From NCBI GenBank assembly GCA_025655555.1, contig JAHXIQ010000002.1, positions 310,001 through 374,000 of the forward strand: a stretch of DNA of 64,000 nt, given 5' to 3'. Source of the stretch: Candidatus Thiodiazotropha sp. (ex Myrtea sp. 'scaly one' KF741663). Its GTDB lineage: Bacteria; Pseudomonadota; Gammaproteobacteria; Chromatiales; Chromatiaceae. Positions 28,628 through 39,000 of the stretch are shown one piece after another. A program made the position numbers and the translations under genes. Numbering within the stretch: position 1 is the first letter of the stretch; every line of letters begins with the position of its first letter. The notes under the pieces were generated by a model. The model was not told the DNA's origin and searched no databases. It saw only the letters and a list, made by a program, of their open reading frames with translations.

Positions 28628-29617
28628 ATGACGACAAACAGCATACAGAAACAGCGACTGGCCTGGCGAAGCGCATTTTTTCTGCTTTTCATACTGGCTC
28701 CGCCTCTGGACATACTGCGTTTCGATCTCACTCAGAATCACCTCATCCTGTTTGGTTTTCCCTGGACACTCGGTATGTCTGCATTCCAGGAAGGCACCAT
28801 TGGGGCGATGGAGATGGGGTTGCAGATGCTGTTTCGACTGTTTCTACCGCTTGCTTTGTTACTGACTCTGGGGGTCTACATCGCTTGGAAATGGGGGCGT
28901 CTCTACTGTGGATGGTTGTGCCCACACTTCTCTGTGGTAGAGATGATCAATTCGCTTATGCGTCGGGCCCATGGCAAGTTGTCGATCTGGGAGAAAAATC
29001 CGCTGCCTGACGTACAGCGTGACGGTACTCAGATTCAACCCAACAAGCGCTGGTGGTTTGTCACTATTGTGGCGGTGCTGTTTTTTTCTTTCCTTTGGGC
29101 GGTTGCTCTGCTCACCTATCTGCTGCCGCCAAAGGAGATATACAGCAACCTGATCACAGCCAGCCTGACAAGAAACCAATTCATTTTTATCGGTGTGGGG
29201 ACCTTACTGCTGACGATTGAGTTTACCTTTGCACGACATCTTTTCTGTCGTTTTGGCTGTGCACTGGGCCTCTTTCAGAGTCTGATCTGGATGGGCAACA
29301 AGAAAGCGATGGTGGTCGCCTATGATCGCAAACGGGCAAAGGTCTGCGTGGATTGTGACGCCTCCTGTGAGCATGCCTGTCCCATGCGCCTGAAACCGCG
29401 CAGTATTAAGCGTCGAATGTTTACCTGTACGCAATGCATGCAATGTATTGCGGCTTGTGATGCCACCCAGCAGGCAGCATCCGGCAGCGGTTTGTTGAAG
29501 ATGCTGGAGGATCAGTGTGCCTTGGACGTTTCCACACGCGACTTTGGTTTCAAGCCTGAGGTACCTCAAGCCTGCTTTTCAAAAGAGAATGCGGGTAAGA
29601 GGAAGTGTTGCCATTGA
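28628..29617 (+). CDS. CcoG/NapH-like polyferredoxin membrane protein
   Basis: The 329-residue protein has four or five membrane helices and conserved cysteine motifs: YCGWLCPH near residue 95, then CVDCDASCEHACPM and CTQCMQCIAACD, which make two [4Fe-4S] sites. CcoG (RdxA/FixG) proteins reduce copper for cbb3 oxidase assembly, and NapH and NosR relatives move electrons from quinol. The Ig-like C-terminal domain of CcoG is missing here, and no cco, nap or nos genes are adjacent, so the partner is unknown. The ATG at 28628 is preferred over one at 28586 because the latter lacks a ribosome site. Confidence 0.82.
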   Translation: MTTNSIQKQRLAWRSAFFLLFILAPPLDILRFDLTQNHLILFGFPWTLGMSAFQEGTIGAMEMGLQMLFRLFLPLALLLTLGVYIAWKWGRLYCGWLCPHFSVVEMINSLMRRAHGKLSIWEKNPLPDVQRDGTQIQPNKRWWFVTIVAVLFFSFLWAVALLTYLLPPKEIYSNLITASLTRNQFIFIGVGTLLLTIEFTFARHLFCRFGCALGLFQSLIWMGNKKAMVVAYDRKRAKVCVDCDASCEHACPMRLKPRSIKRRMFTCTQCMQCIAACDATQQAASGSGLLKMLEDQCALDVSTRDFGFKPEVPQACFSKENAGKRKCCH

Positions 29618-29684
29618 CCGGGATGGGAGACTTATCAGGTGCCGGCCGGAAATGCTGGACGCTATCTGTCTGTCGTCTTCCGTG

Positions 29685-31001
29685 TTACAGGGTTTCTGCA
29701 ACAACTTCAGATTGAAATCCCGCACTGTACAGGGCCAACTCAGTATTCCGTACCCACTGAGCGAGCGGTGTCTGCTCTTCATTGGGAATCTCTTCCTTGA
29801 TCCAGCGCCTTTGTGCCTCTCTGACAGCGCTCTGGACCAGAAAGATCATCTCCCGAACCAATGCGTCCAGTTCAGAAAGCGCCTGCTCATCGTCACCGAT
29901 AATATCGAATGGACCGGTTGATGTATTGAGAACGACACCGCATCGGTTGGCCATCTCCATAACCTGTCTCATTTGGCTGGAGACAAAATGTGCCATATCA
30001 GTACCCTCTTCGGTGTCTATGGCAGCAGCACCTTGCAGGATCTCAACCAATAGCTTCAGCCGTGCCTGCAGTACTGTCTGGTTCGTAGTTGTGGATGATG
30101 ACATAGTGGGTGTAGCGTCATCGATACGCTTTGCAGCCTCTACCAAAGGGAGGATAAGGTCACAGCCAAACCGCTCTGCATTGAGTTTTAAAACCTCGGT
30201 TGTGGAATAGAGTTTCGAACCGGTTTCTGGCTTTTCCAGTCGTATCACAACAAGCATCTCGGCAGCGCCCAACAGTCGTGCGGCGGGGAGGATTTCATCC
30301 CCGGTCAGCCCTTTGGGATAACCGCTGCCATCCAGTCTTTCGTGATGCTGGTGCACGATATTGCTGATTCGTGGGTAGTAGGCGGGAAACTCTCTCAGGA
30401 AAAGATAAGCAATAGTTGGGTGGGCATAGATCTGGCGGAGTTCCGCAGGGGACAACTGTCTTGAATTTTCGAACAGAGAGGGTTCCAGATGCATTTCGCC
30501 AAGATCGTGAAACAGTGCAGCCGTTGCCAGTTCCTGTTTGTCTCCGGAGGTCCAGCGTAATTGAGTGGCAAGGTAGAGTGCCATCAGGCTAACCCGTAAC
30601 AGATGCTGGTAGCGTTGAGGGCACTGTTCCCGGCAGACCGTCAATTTAAAAGCCAGGGGGGGCTCAAGTCTAATATGCCCTAAGGGAGTCAGGAGATCTC
30701 GTTGAATAAACTGGGTTTCCACAGCCAGCGAGAGTTCAGGTTCGTTCTCCAGTAAACGCTTTACATCGGTTATCAGTTCGGGGGGCGAAACCACATCCGC
30801 AGAAGTCAGAGAGTAGTCCAGGGGACGCAATAATTTGTGACGTACCAGCCGGTCATAGAGGGAGCTGTTAACAGCAGTGCCCTGCTTGACCAGACTGATG
30901 CCTTCATCATTGAGAATGTCTTCAGTGGCAACAACCTGATGGGTATCACCCAGAGTTGTGACCTGTTTGAGATAGGGGTCTGTTGGTGTCAAAGAGTCCA
31001 T
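29685..31001 (-). CDS. HD-GYP domain protein (probable c-di-GMP phosphodiesterase)
   Basis: The HD-GYP core has HDLGEMH near residue 186 and HHERLDGSGYPKG near 237, the metal and GYP motifs of c-di-GMP hydrolases. The N-terminal 130 residues resemble DUF3391-type partners, and about 130 C-terminal residues after the HD domain are of unknown type. No membrane segment is seen. Length is 438 residues. It converges with the CcoG-like gene. PilZ and HDOD genes nearby fit c-di-GMP signalling, but a functional link is only inferred. Confidence 0.87.
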   Translation of the reverse strand: MDSLTPTDPYLKQVTTLGDTHQVVATEDILNDEGISLVKQGTAVNSSLYDRLVRHKLLRPLDYSLTSADVVSPPELITDVKRLLENEPELSLAVETQFIQRDLLTPLGHIRLEPPLAFKLTVCREQCPQRYQHLLRVSLMALYLATQLRWTSGDKQELATAALFHDLGEMHLEPSLFENSRQLSPAELRQIYAHPTIAYLFLREFPAYYPRISNIVHQHHERLDGSGYPKGLTGDEILPAARLLGAAEMLVVIRLEKPETGSKLYSTTEVLKLNAERFGCDLILPLVEAAKRIDDATPTMSSSTTTNQTVLQARLKLLVEILQGAAAIDTEEGTDMAHFVSSQMRQVMEMANRCGVVLNTSTGPFDIIGDDEQALSELDALVREMIFLVQSAVREAQRRWIKEEIPNEEQTPLAQWVRNTELALYSAGFQSEVVAETL

Positions 31002-31403
31002 TTGCTTGACGCATTATTCTATCTATTCCTTTATCGGCCAATACCGATAGTCCTTTATCGTATGAGTAATTTTGTATGGAAATGGAAACTGCCATTCCGG
31101 CGTTTCATCTCAAGATGAGACTCCTTAGGTTCCGTATTCATCTTTAGGTAAACACATAGCTGACTGATCTCCATCATTCATGGCCCTGGAGAAACAGCCA
31201 TATTTGTGACGCAGTTCTAGAAGTTTATGTACTATCTTATTCAAGATGGACGCTACAGAAAGGGACGGTATCTGGAAATTAAATCTTTGTATCTAAATGG
31301 AAAAGTACTTGGTTAACAATTCAGTGACTGTAGCTCGCTGAGATATGAGCGCCATCTGTCACATAGAAAGTTTTCGACCCTCAGCAATCTTTGGGAGAGG
31401 ATT
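31002..31403. other. Divergent intergenic region, no gene seen
   Basis: This 402-bp gap separates the leftward HD-GYP gene from the rightward HDOD gene and must hold both promoters. TCATCT-CA-AGATGA at 31105-31118 is a perfect inverted repeat that could be an operator. No RNA gene or frame of note was recognised. AGAGGA before the ATG at 31404 is a good ribosome site. Confidence 0.4.
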
Positions 31404-32270
31404 ATGACGACGACACCACAAACACTTGTTGAAAATATCGACCAGTTGGTATCTCTCCCCGATGTCTGCATCAGGGTCAATGAGATGGTGGACTCGGCAA
31501 ATTACTCTGCAACACGGGTGGCTGAAGTCATTTCGCAGGATGTGGATATATCAGCGCGTCTCCTTCGGCTGGTAAACAGTGCGTTGTTCGGCCTGCAGTC
31601 AAAGGTCGACACCATCTCCAGAGCCGTGGCGATTGCCGGTAGCGATGAGGTTCGTAGCCTGGTGATGGCCACTACAGCCGTTAGATCGTTCACCGGAATA
31701 CCAGAAGAGCTGGTTAACATGGCCACTTTCTGGCGCCATTCGATCATGACCGGCGTGATGTCACAGCTCCTCGCCACCCATACCAAAACACTGCACAGTG
31801 AACGCCTGTTTGTCATGGGCATGCTGCACGATGTGGGAAGATTGGTGATCTATCTGACGCTGCCGGAAAAGGCCAGGGAGATTCTTCTGGTCACAGGTGG
31901 CGACGACTGGGTCTCGGCCGAGGCGGAGGAGGATGCACTCGGGTTCAACCATATGGATGTGGGAGCGGAACTGATGAGAGCCTGGGGCCTGCCGGAGGGC
32001 CTGGAAATGGTTGCCCACCATCATCATCGGCCAAGCGAAGCACGTGATCACCAGCGTGATGTCGCTTTGGTACACATTGCCTGGGCTGTAGCCAGAGGTG
32101 AGACGGCCGGTTTCTCTGTCGATGAGATGTTGTGGGCTATTGATCCTGTGGCCTGGGAGGTGACTGGCTTGAACCCGCAGATTGTTGCACCTATGGTCGA
32201 AGAGATGCTGACAAAATCTGCCGAGACCATCAATTTGATGTTGGCACCCATGTCGAGAAAACGGGCTTAG
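31404..32270 (+). CDS. HDOD domain protein
   Basis: HDOD proteins carry a degenerate HD phosphohydrolase fold and act in signalling. The core here is VSLPDVCIRVNEMVDSAN, then ISARLLRLVNSALFG and MGMLHDVGRLVIY, with HHHHRPSEA further on. The protein has 288 residues with no other domain. The HD pair is better kept than in most HDOD proteins. It is followed by a partial copy of the GGCCTGTTAAC element. Confidence 0.87.
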   Translation: MTTTPQTLVENIDQLVSLPDVCIRVNEMVDSANYSATRVAEVISQDVDISARLLRLVNSALFGLQSKVDTISRAVAIAGSDEVRSLVMATTAVRSFTGIPEELVNMATFWRHSIMTGVMSQLLATHTKTLHSERLFVMGMLHDVGRLVIYLTLPEKAREILLVTGGDDWVSAEAEEDALGFNHMDVGAELMRAWGLPEGLEMVAHHHHRPSEARDHQRDVALVHIAWAVARGETAGFSVDEMLWAIDPVAWEVTGLNPQIVAPMVEEMLTKSAETINLMLAPMSRKRA

Positions 32271-32274
32271 TCAC

Positions 32275-32290
32275 TAGGGCCTGTTAAACT
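32275..32290 (+). repeat. GGCCTGTTAA element, copy 3 (half)
   Basis: TAGGGCCTGTTAAACT starts 4 bases after the HDOD stop and matches the left arm of the elements at 25112 and 25725. The matching right arm is missing or decayed, so this looks like a remnant. Confidence 0.55.
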
Positions 32291-32374
32291 TAAATTAAAT
32301 ACATCTGCTAATTAACTAAGCGGTAACCGGCCCCGAGTTCGAAAGAAGTTAACCTGCAATATATGATTGTTGGG

Positions 32375-32836
32375 TTAATAAGAGGTCCTGAAATTACCCT
32401 TCACGGCCTCCGCGCACTCACCCTCCACTGCATGGATATCCAGCGGCTCGCCCTGTGGTGAAATGCAGCTGATCGTAATCAATTGGTCCTGCGCAATGCC
32501 GACAATTCGCTTCACCCGCATGGGGCTGGCGTTGTAGCTGAGATCGATGACGGCAAGCCGGTAATTGCCAACCTTCTCATAACGCCCCTGAGTCTCGGCA
32601 TGACTGGAACGCTCATGAGGTGGGATATTGTTCCGCTCATAGGCCTGCACCAGGCGTTGCTCCGCCGCGGCTCTGGTCTCTTCGGAGAGCGCCTGCAGAT
32701 AACCTTGGTCAAAAGCGGATTCCGTCAGGCCATTTGCGGGTACCTGGCTGATCTTGACGTTTGATTGAGATGCCACCATGTCACAGCCGACAAGAATCAA
32801 AAGGAGTGGGAGAATCAGCGTCGGGCGAAGTGGCAT
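32375..32836 (-). CDS. Putative lipoprotein, 153 aa
   Basis: From the ATG at 32836 the protein begins MPLRPTLILPLLLILVGCDM, with a lipobox LVGC for signal peptidase II. The frame is open to 32914, but that extension precedes the signal peptide. The mature part has two cysteines near the end (ITISCISPQGE and VEGECAEAV), possibly a disulfide. The function is unknown. It lies just downstream of ppc, on the same strand. Confidence 0.74.
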   Translation of the reverse strand: MPLRPTLILPLLLILVGCDMVASQSNVKISQVPANGLTESAFDQGYLQALSEETRAAAEQRLVQAYERNNIPPHERSSHAETQGRYEKVGNYRLAVIDLSYNASPMRVKRIVGIAQDQLITISCISPQGEPLDIHAVEGECAEAVKGNFRTSY

Positions 32837-32915
32837 GGTACATCCTGATAATGGTATGGCTAGGTCGACATATTCTACCCTATTCCAGCATATCTTCGGA
32901 TGGCTTGGTACCAAC

Positions 32916-35738
32916 TCAACCCGTATTCCTCAACCCGGCAGAGATAGCGTTGATGGAACGCAGTAAAGGTGTCAGCCAAAGTTCTCGCTTCTCTTCGCTG
33001 AGACGACTGTCGCGATAGTGGCGGATCAGGCCGAGCTGGATATGATTGAGAGGATCGAGATAGGCGTCACGCCGGCTGAGTGATTGCTTGAGCACCGGCG
33101 TGTCGTCGAGCAGCTCATCGATCTTCGCGATCTCCAGTATCTGCTTGCGAGTGCGATGATATTCATCACGAATCGCTTCAAATACCCGGTCCCGTGTTTC
33201 CGGGTCGTGACAGAGCCTGGCATACTGCTCGGCAATTGCCATATCCGATTTGAAAAGCGCCATCTGTGTATTGCTCAACAGGGCATGGAAGAAAGGCCAT
33301 TCCCGATACATTTTCTGCAGTTGTTTGAGATGCCCCTTACGCTTTCCCCGCCACTTTGCGAGGGCGGTGCCAACCCCATACCATCCCGGGAGGTTCTGTC
33401 TCGCTTGTCCCCAGCCGAAGACCCAGGCGATAGCGCGCACGGATGACTTGGATCGATTGCCTTTGCTGCGATGGGAAGGGCGAGAACCGATATTCATCAT
33501 GCCGATCTCATTGACCGGTGTGGCGTCGTAGAAGTAGTCGAGGAAGCCCGGTGTCTCCTCTGTCAGCTGGCGGAAGTGGCGCTCGCTTAACTCTGCGATC
33601 TCCTGCATGGCGGTGACGAAAGCCGATCGGTCTTTCTTGATATGGCGCACCACCCCCTGGCTTGCCTTAAAAAGGCCGGTGGTACCCATGGTGAGCTCAT
33701 AGATAGCGGTCTCGCGGTTACTGTATTTGTTTGAAAGCACCTCACCCTGCTCGGTGATCTTGATTTCCCCTTTCACCGTGTTGGTGGGTTGGGCCAGGAT
33801 CGAGTCATGGGTTGGGCCGCCGCCACGACCCACGGTTCCGCCTCGCCCATGGAACAGCCGACAGCGGATGCCGTTCGCCTCTGCCAGGGCGATAATGCGC
33901 TTCTGGGTCTGATAGAGATGCCAGGCGGAAGCCATGATGCCGCCGTCCTTGGCCGAATCCGAGTAGCCGAGCATCACCTCCTGGCGGTTATCGGAGGAGG
34001 CCAGCAGGGATTTATAGCAGCTGTTGGAGAAGAGGTGTGTGAGGATCGATTCACTACGCCGGAGGTCATCAATGGTCTCGAATAGCGGTGAGATCTCCAA
34101 CTGACAGAACCAACCCTGGTCGTTCTTACCCAGTAGTCCGTTCAGGTAGCCCAGAAAAGCCACTTCCATGATGTGGCTGGCCTGATGAGTCATGGAGATG
34201 ACGTATTGCCCAATGGCATTCTGGCTGATTGCCTGTTTTGCCTCTGCGATAACCTTGAATACGGCCAGTACCTGGCGTGTCTGGTCTGAGAGCGCCTCTT
34301 CATTCAGCGGCTGTGTGAGCCCCTGGGTGATCAGCCTGTCGAGCAGATCCAGCCGCGCCGAATCATCCAGTGTATCGTAGGCGTCGGTTTCACCGATGTG
34401 CGGCAAGATCTCAGCCACAGCCGCACTGTGGACAGCAGATTCCTGGCGAATATCTAGCCTTGATAGATAAAAGCCAAAGGTTTCTGCCAGATGGATCAGG
34501 TCGAGTAATCCGCCATTGGCGGCGGCATCGTCGCCGTGGCTGTGCAGGGAGGCAGAGATCAGTTTCAAGTCTCGCTGAAAGGCCTTTTCGTTGTCATAGG
34601 CCCCCTGGGTATCAATGGCCTGTGCCCCCTCAATGAATGCCTCGGCGGATGCCAGATTCTGATTGAGGCGCTGACGAATGATGAAAAGCTTGCGCCGGTA
34701 AGGCTCGTCCTCGAAACGACGTGGATTATCACACAAGAGTGCTTTACAGATTTCGATGTCGGACTCGAGGCTCTCCGTGAATGCCCAGTTCGGGTTGCAG
34801 AAGCGATAGGAGAAGGTGAGTTCGGAGATCAGCTCATCGACCCGCCGGATATACTCCCGCAGGATTGTCTGCTGCCCCATTCTGAGCGCGAGTCGGGTTA
34901 CATCCGGGGTAACGAAAGGGTTGCCGTCCCGGTCACCGCCGATCCAGGAACCGAAGTGGAGGAAAGCGGGAAGTTGTATGCCGTGATAGTCCTCATGATC
35001 GGCATAGATACGCCGGACCCCCGATTCGAGTCGCCGATAGACTTGGGGAACCGCATCAAACAGGCAGCGTTGGAAGTAGTGTTGCCCGAGCCTGATCTCG
35101 TTTCTTACCTCCGGTCTGACCGCCCTCACCTCTTCGGTTTTCCACAGGGTCTGGATCTGGGTCTTGAGTGTCCTGACTGTGTCCTCGTATTGTGTGAGGC
35201 TGCGTTTGGGGGCATCAAGCATCTCACTGGTGACGAAGATGCGTCGCAACAGATTCATCATCACCAGTCGCTTCGATTCTGTTGGATGTGCGGTGAAGAC
35301 TGGGATATAGGCCGTGTCGTCGAAGATATTCTGTAATTGAAGCGGATCGATGCCATGTTTACGAAGTTCGCGCAGAGTGTGGTCGAAAGAGCCTTCCCAG
35401 AGCTCCCCTCCCTTGCCTGCGATGCGTCGTCGCTGACGATGCAGGAAGGCCTCCTCTGCGATATTCACCAGTACGAAATAGATGCTGAAGGCTCGTACCA
35501 CGTCACCCAGGGTCTCTGGTTGCAGTGACTCGATCAGCCGGTTGAGTCGCTCGCTGTGTTTGGGATTGGGTCGTTCTGCAAGCTGGATGTACCCTTTGCG
35601 CAATCGTTCCACAATCGTGAAGGTTCTCTCCCCCACCTGTTCCCGTAGTACTTCACCCAGCAGTGTGCCGAGTAGACGTACACGGCCGCGTAGTGCTTTA
35701 TCGTGTTTGATACATGCTTCGGTGAAACTGTCAGTCAT
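32916..35738 (-). CDS. ppc: Phosphoenolpyruvate carboxylase
   Basis: Ppc makes oxaloacetate from PEP and bicarbonate. The catalytic His is in VFTAHPTESKR, the PEP site in GYSDSAKDGG and FHGRGGTVGRGGGPTHDSI, and the C-terminal block RAIAWVFGWGQARQNLPGW is present. The protein ends in NTG, the usual terminal tripeptide (GLRNTG). Length is 940 residues. It may refill the TCA cycle in an autotrophic or C1-fixing lifestyle, but that is inference. Confidence 0.97.
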   Translation of the reverse strand: MTDSFTEACIKHDKALRGRVRLLGTLLGEVLREQVGERTFTIVERLRKGYIQLAERPNPKHSERLNRLIESLQPETLGDVVRAFSIYFVLVNIAEEAFLHRQRRRIAGKGGELWEGSFDHTLRELRKHGIDPLQLQNIFDDTAYIPVFTAHPTESKRLVMMNLLRRIFVTSEMLDAPKRSLTQYEDTVRTLKTQIQTLWKTEEVRAVRPEVRNEIRLGQHYFQRCLFDAVPQVYRRLESGVRRIYADHEDYHGIQLPAFLHFGSWIGGDRDGNPFVTPDVTRLALRMGQQTILREYIRRVDELISELTFSYRFCNPNWAFTESLESDIEICKALLCDNPRRFEDEPYRRKLFIIRQRLNQNLASAEAFIEGAQAIDTQGAYDNEKAFQRDLKLISASLHSHGDDAAANGGLLDLIHLAETFGFYLSRLDIRQESAVHSAAVAEILPHIGETDAYDTLDDSARLDLLDRLITQGLTQPLNEEALSDQTRQVLAVFKVIAEAKQAISQNAIGQYVISMTHQASHIMEVAFLGYLNGLLGKNDQGWFCQLEISPLFETIDDLRRSESILTHLFSNSCYKSLLASSDNRQEVMLGYSDSAKDGGIMASAWHLYQTQKRIIALAEANGIRCRLFHGRGGTVGRGGGPTHDSILAQPTNTVKGEIKITEQGEVLSNKYSNRETAIYELTMGTTGLFKASQGVVRHIKKDRSAFVTAMQEIAELSERHFRQLTEETPGFLDYFYDATPVNEIGMMNIGSRPSHRSKGNRSKSSVRAIAWVFGWGQARQNLPGWYGVGTALAKWRGKRKGHLKQLQKMYREWPFFHALLSNTQMALFKSDMAIAEQYARLCHDPETRDRVFEAIRDEYHRTRKQILEIAKIDELLDDTPVLKQSLSRRDAYLDPLNHIQLGLIRHYRDSRLSEEKRELWLTPLLRSINAISAGLRNTG

Positions 35739-36048
35739 AACCTGTCGCCTATTTTATCTTTTGTTATTGCGGTACTCGATAGCATAGACCGGGATTCAGT
35801 ATGTATTCACACATGCTGAATATTGGTAGGTGTTTGTGGAGGGAGCTATAGGAAGCACAGAATCCTGATATGGAGTTATCGATGGGTAAATAGCTGTTAC
35901 CCAGCCATGTGACAGCGAGGCAGGTGGGCCGGCCCGAAGGGAGCCCAGCTCATGAGCTGGGCTCTGATCATTGTCTTATTTACCGCATGGTCCACAAGAT
36001 TCAGATAGTCACCATGCAAGCTGTGTATCGCAATCTAGGGGAAACGAA
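35739..36048. other. Gap upstream of ppc, with a strong palindrome
   Basis: No protein gene is seen in this 310-bp stretch. It must carry the ppc promoter (leftward). At 35941-35964 GAGCCCAGCTCATGAGCTGGGCTC is a perfect 24-bp palindrome; it lies downstream of the leftward DUF3683 gene and may stop its transcript, though no T-run follows. Confidence 0.5.
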
Positions 36049-39000
36049 TCAGACCAACACCAATTCGATACCGTCCTGCACCATCTGATCGATAAAGCGT
36101 TGCTGCCACTGCTCACCCTGTAGGCGGCGGATCGTCTCCACTACGATGTACTCCGGCATCAAACCAGTCTCATCGGTATAGCGGCTCAGACCTTGCTGGC
36201 AAGCGGGGCATGTTGTGAGTAGCTTGATATCCGGCCTGCCGGAGGTGCTGTTTTGTGTCAGATCATCGATACCTTTGTTCAGTTCTTCCGATTTGCGGTA
36301 GCGCAGCTGGTTGGCAATATCGGGTCGGCTGGTGCCGAGGGTACCGGCCTCGCCACAACAGCGATCACTCAGTAACACCTGTTTGCCGGTCAGGCTACTG
36401 GCGACCTGCAAAGGGCTGTAATGCTTGATCGGCGTATGGCAGGGATCATGATAGAGATATTCGGTGCTTTGGTTGCCGTCAAGTCCGACCCCCTTCTCCA
36501 TCATATATTCGTGAATATCGAGTAATCGGCAGCCGGGGAAGATCTTATCGAATTCATACTGCAGCAGCTGATCCATACAGGTACCGCAGGAGACAAGCAC
36601 GGTCTTGATGTCCATGTAGTTGAGGGTATTGGCGATGCGATGGAACAGTACCCTGTTTTCTGTGGTGATCTGCCGTCCGCGGGCATGCAGGCCTGCGGCG
36701 TTCTGGGGGTAGCCACAGCAGAGATAACCGGGTGGCAGGACCGTTTCGGCACCCAGTTCACCGAGCATGGCCAGCGTGGCCATGCCGATCTCGCTATAGA
36801 GGCGCTCGGAGCCACAGCCGGGGAAGTAGAAGACGGCATCGCTCTCCTCGCTGACCTTGCGCGGGTTGCGCAGGATAGGTACTGATTTTGTGTCTTGCAG
36901 ATTGAGGGCATCGCGCAAGGTCTTTGCGGGCGGCGCCACACGAATCGGCTTCTGTAGCATTTCTACCAACATTGTCTGGGGTTTGGGTGTGCCGGTAGTT
37001 GCTTTTGGCGGTTGTGCTTTGGGTTTTACCAGGCCCGCCTTGCCGGCCAGGCTATAACCGAGATTGAGACCCTTGAAGCCCCACTCCGCCATGGCTTTGC
37101 GCATCCAGCGGATGGCGGTTGGGTTAGTGATGTTGAGAAAACTCATGGCCGCGGTCGTACCCAGATTACGCCGCTTCTTGCCACGATCCACCAGGATCTT
37201 ACGCATCAGCGTGGTCACTTCACCGAAATCGATATTAACCGGGCAGGGATTCTCGCACTTGTGGCAGATGGTGCAGTGGTCAGCCACATCATTCATCTCG
37301 GCAAAGTGGGCCAGAGAGATGCCGCGGCGGGTCTGCTCCTCATAGAGGAAGGCCTCGAGGATCAGACCGGTGGCTAGAATCTTGTTGCGAGGTGAATAGA
37401 GCAGGTTGGCGCGGGGTATATGAGTCATGCAGACCGGTTTACATTTACCGCAGCGCAGGCAGTGCTTGATCTCGTCGTTGAGGGTGCCAAGCTCACTCTC
37501 TTCAAGGATGATCGCCTCGAGTTCCAGCAGGCGCAGTGAAGGTGTGTAAGCCATCTCAAGATCGGCGCCGGCAATCAGTTTGCCCCGGTTGAAGGAACCA
37601 CCAGGATCGATTTCCTGTTTGTAGCCGGCAAAAGCGGCGAGTTTGTCCGCTTCCATATATTGCAGTTTGGTCAAGCCGATGCCGTGCTCGCCTGAGATGG
37701 CGCCGTCCAGATCGAGCGCCAGGGCCATGATGCGATCGACGATGTGGTCCGCCTGCTGCAGCATGGCGTAGTTGTCAGAATGAACCGGGATGTTGGTATG
37801 TACATTGCCGTCACCCGCATGCATGTGCAGGGCCACGAAGAGACGTGAGTCGCGCAGCCGGGCATGAATCTCACGCATGGCAAGGCGCAGTGTACTCATC
37901 TCCTGACCAAGAAAGATCTCGTCCAACCGCGAGGCGACCTCGGTGCGATATGAGACAACCAGGTCCCGGCGCAGCAGCAGGTCGAGCAAACGGTCGTTGG
38001 GCTGAATGCTGGATTGCTCCTTCTCGCTCAGCAGGGATGTGTGATCTGCGGCGGGAGATTCCAGTTTGTCGAGCAGATGTTGCCAGCGTTGGCGGGCCAG
38101 AGAGACCGCTTCCTGAGCCAGCGCCAGCTTGGCTTCCAGGATAGAGCGGTTCTCGTCACTGGCTTCAAAGTCGTCATCCGGCTTGCGAAGTGAGTGGTCA
38201 CCTACCAGGTAGGCCAATACTTCATCAGCGATGAGGATCTTGTTGCTGATCGACTCCTCGATGTTGATTCGCTCAATGCCACGGCTGTACTCCGCCAGCT
38301 TGTCCAGCGGGATGACCACGTCCTCGTTGATCTTGAAAGCGTTGGTGTGGGCTGAAATGGCAGCGGTACGGGCACGATCGAGCCAGAAGTTTCGCCGTGC
38401 CTCCGGGCTGCTGGCGATGAAGGCCTCCCCTTCCCGTGCCTGGGTCATCCGTACCACTTCGGCAGCGGCTGTTTCGAGCAGTTCGGCGTTGTCGCTGGCG
38501 ATATCCGCCAACAGCACCATCTTCGGCCGCTCATGGCGAGGGGCCTTGGTCGAGTATTTGACAGCCTTCAGGTAACGCTCGTCCAAATGCTCCAGCCCTA
38601 CCAGCAGCACCTCGTCGTGTTGGTCGAGGTAATCCTTGAGTTCGACAATGGCCGGTACCGCCTTGCCGATATCACTGCCGAAAAACTCCATACAAAGTGT
38701 CCGTACCTGCGAAGGCATGCGATGCAGAATGAAGCGGGCGGAGGTGATCATGCCGTCACATCCCTCTTTCTGCACACCAGGCAGACCGGAGAGAAATTTA
38801 TCAGTCACATCCTTGCCCAGGCCTACCTTACGGAAGGTACTGCCTGGCATGCTTAGGGTCTGCGGTTCGCCGAGGACGGACTTGCCGTCTGAGCCATAGC
38901 GTGTGATGCGAAACTGCACTTCCGCCTGGTCGTGAATCTTTCCCAGGTTGTGGTTGAGCCGCTCCACCTCGAGCCATTCTCCTTGAGGCGTGACCATGCG

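Noticed and set aside
34536-35336. 266-codon frame antisense to ppc
   Set aside because: It is a shadow of ppc, which shows all catalytic motifs on the opposite strand.
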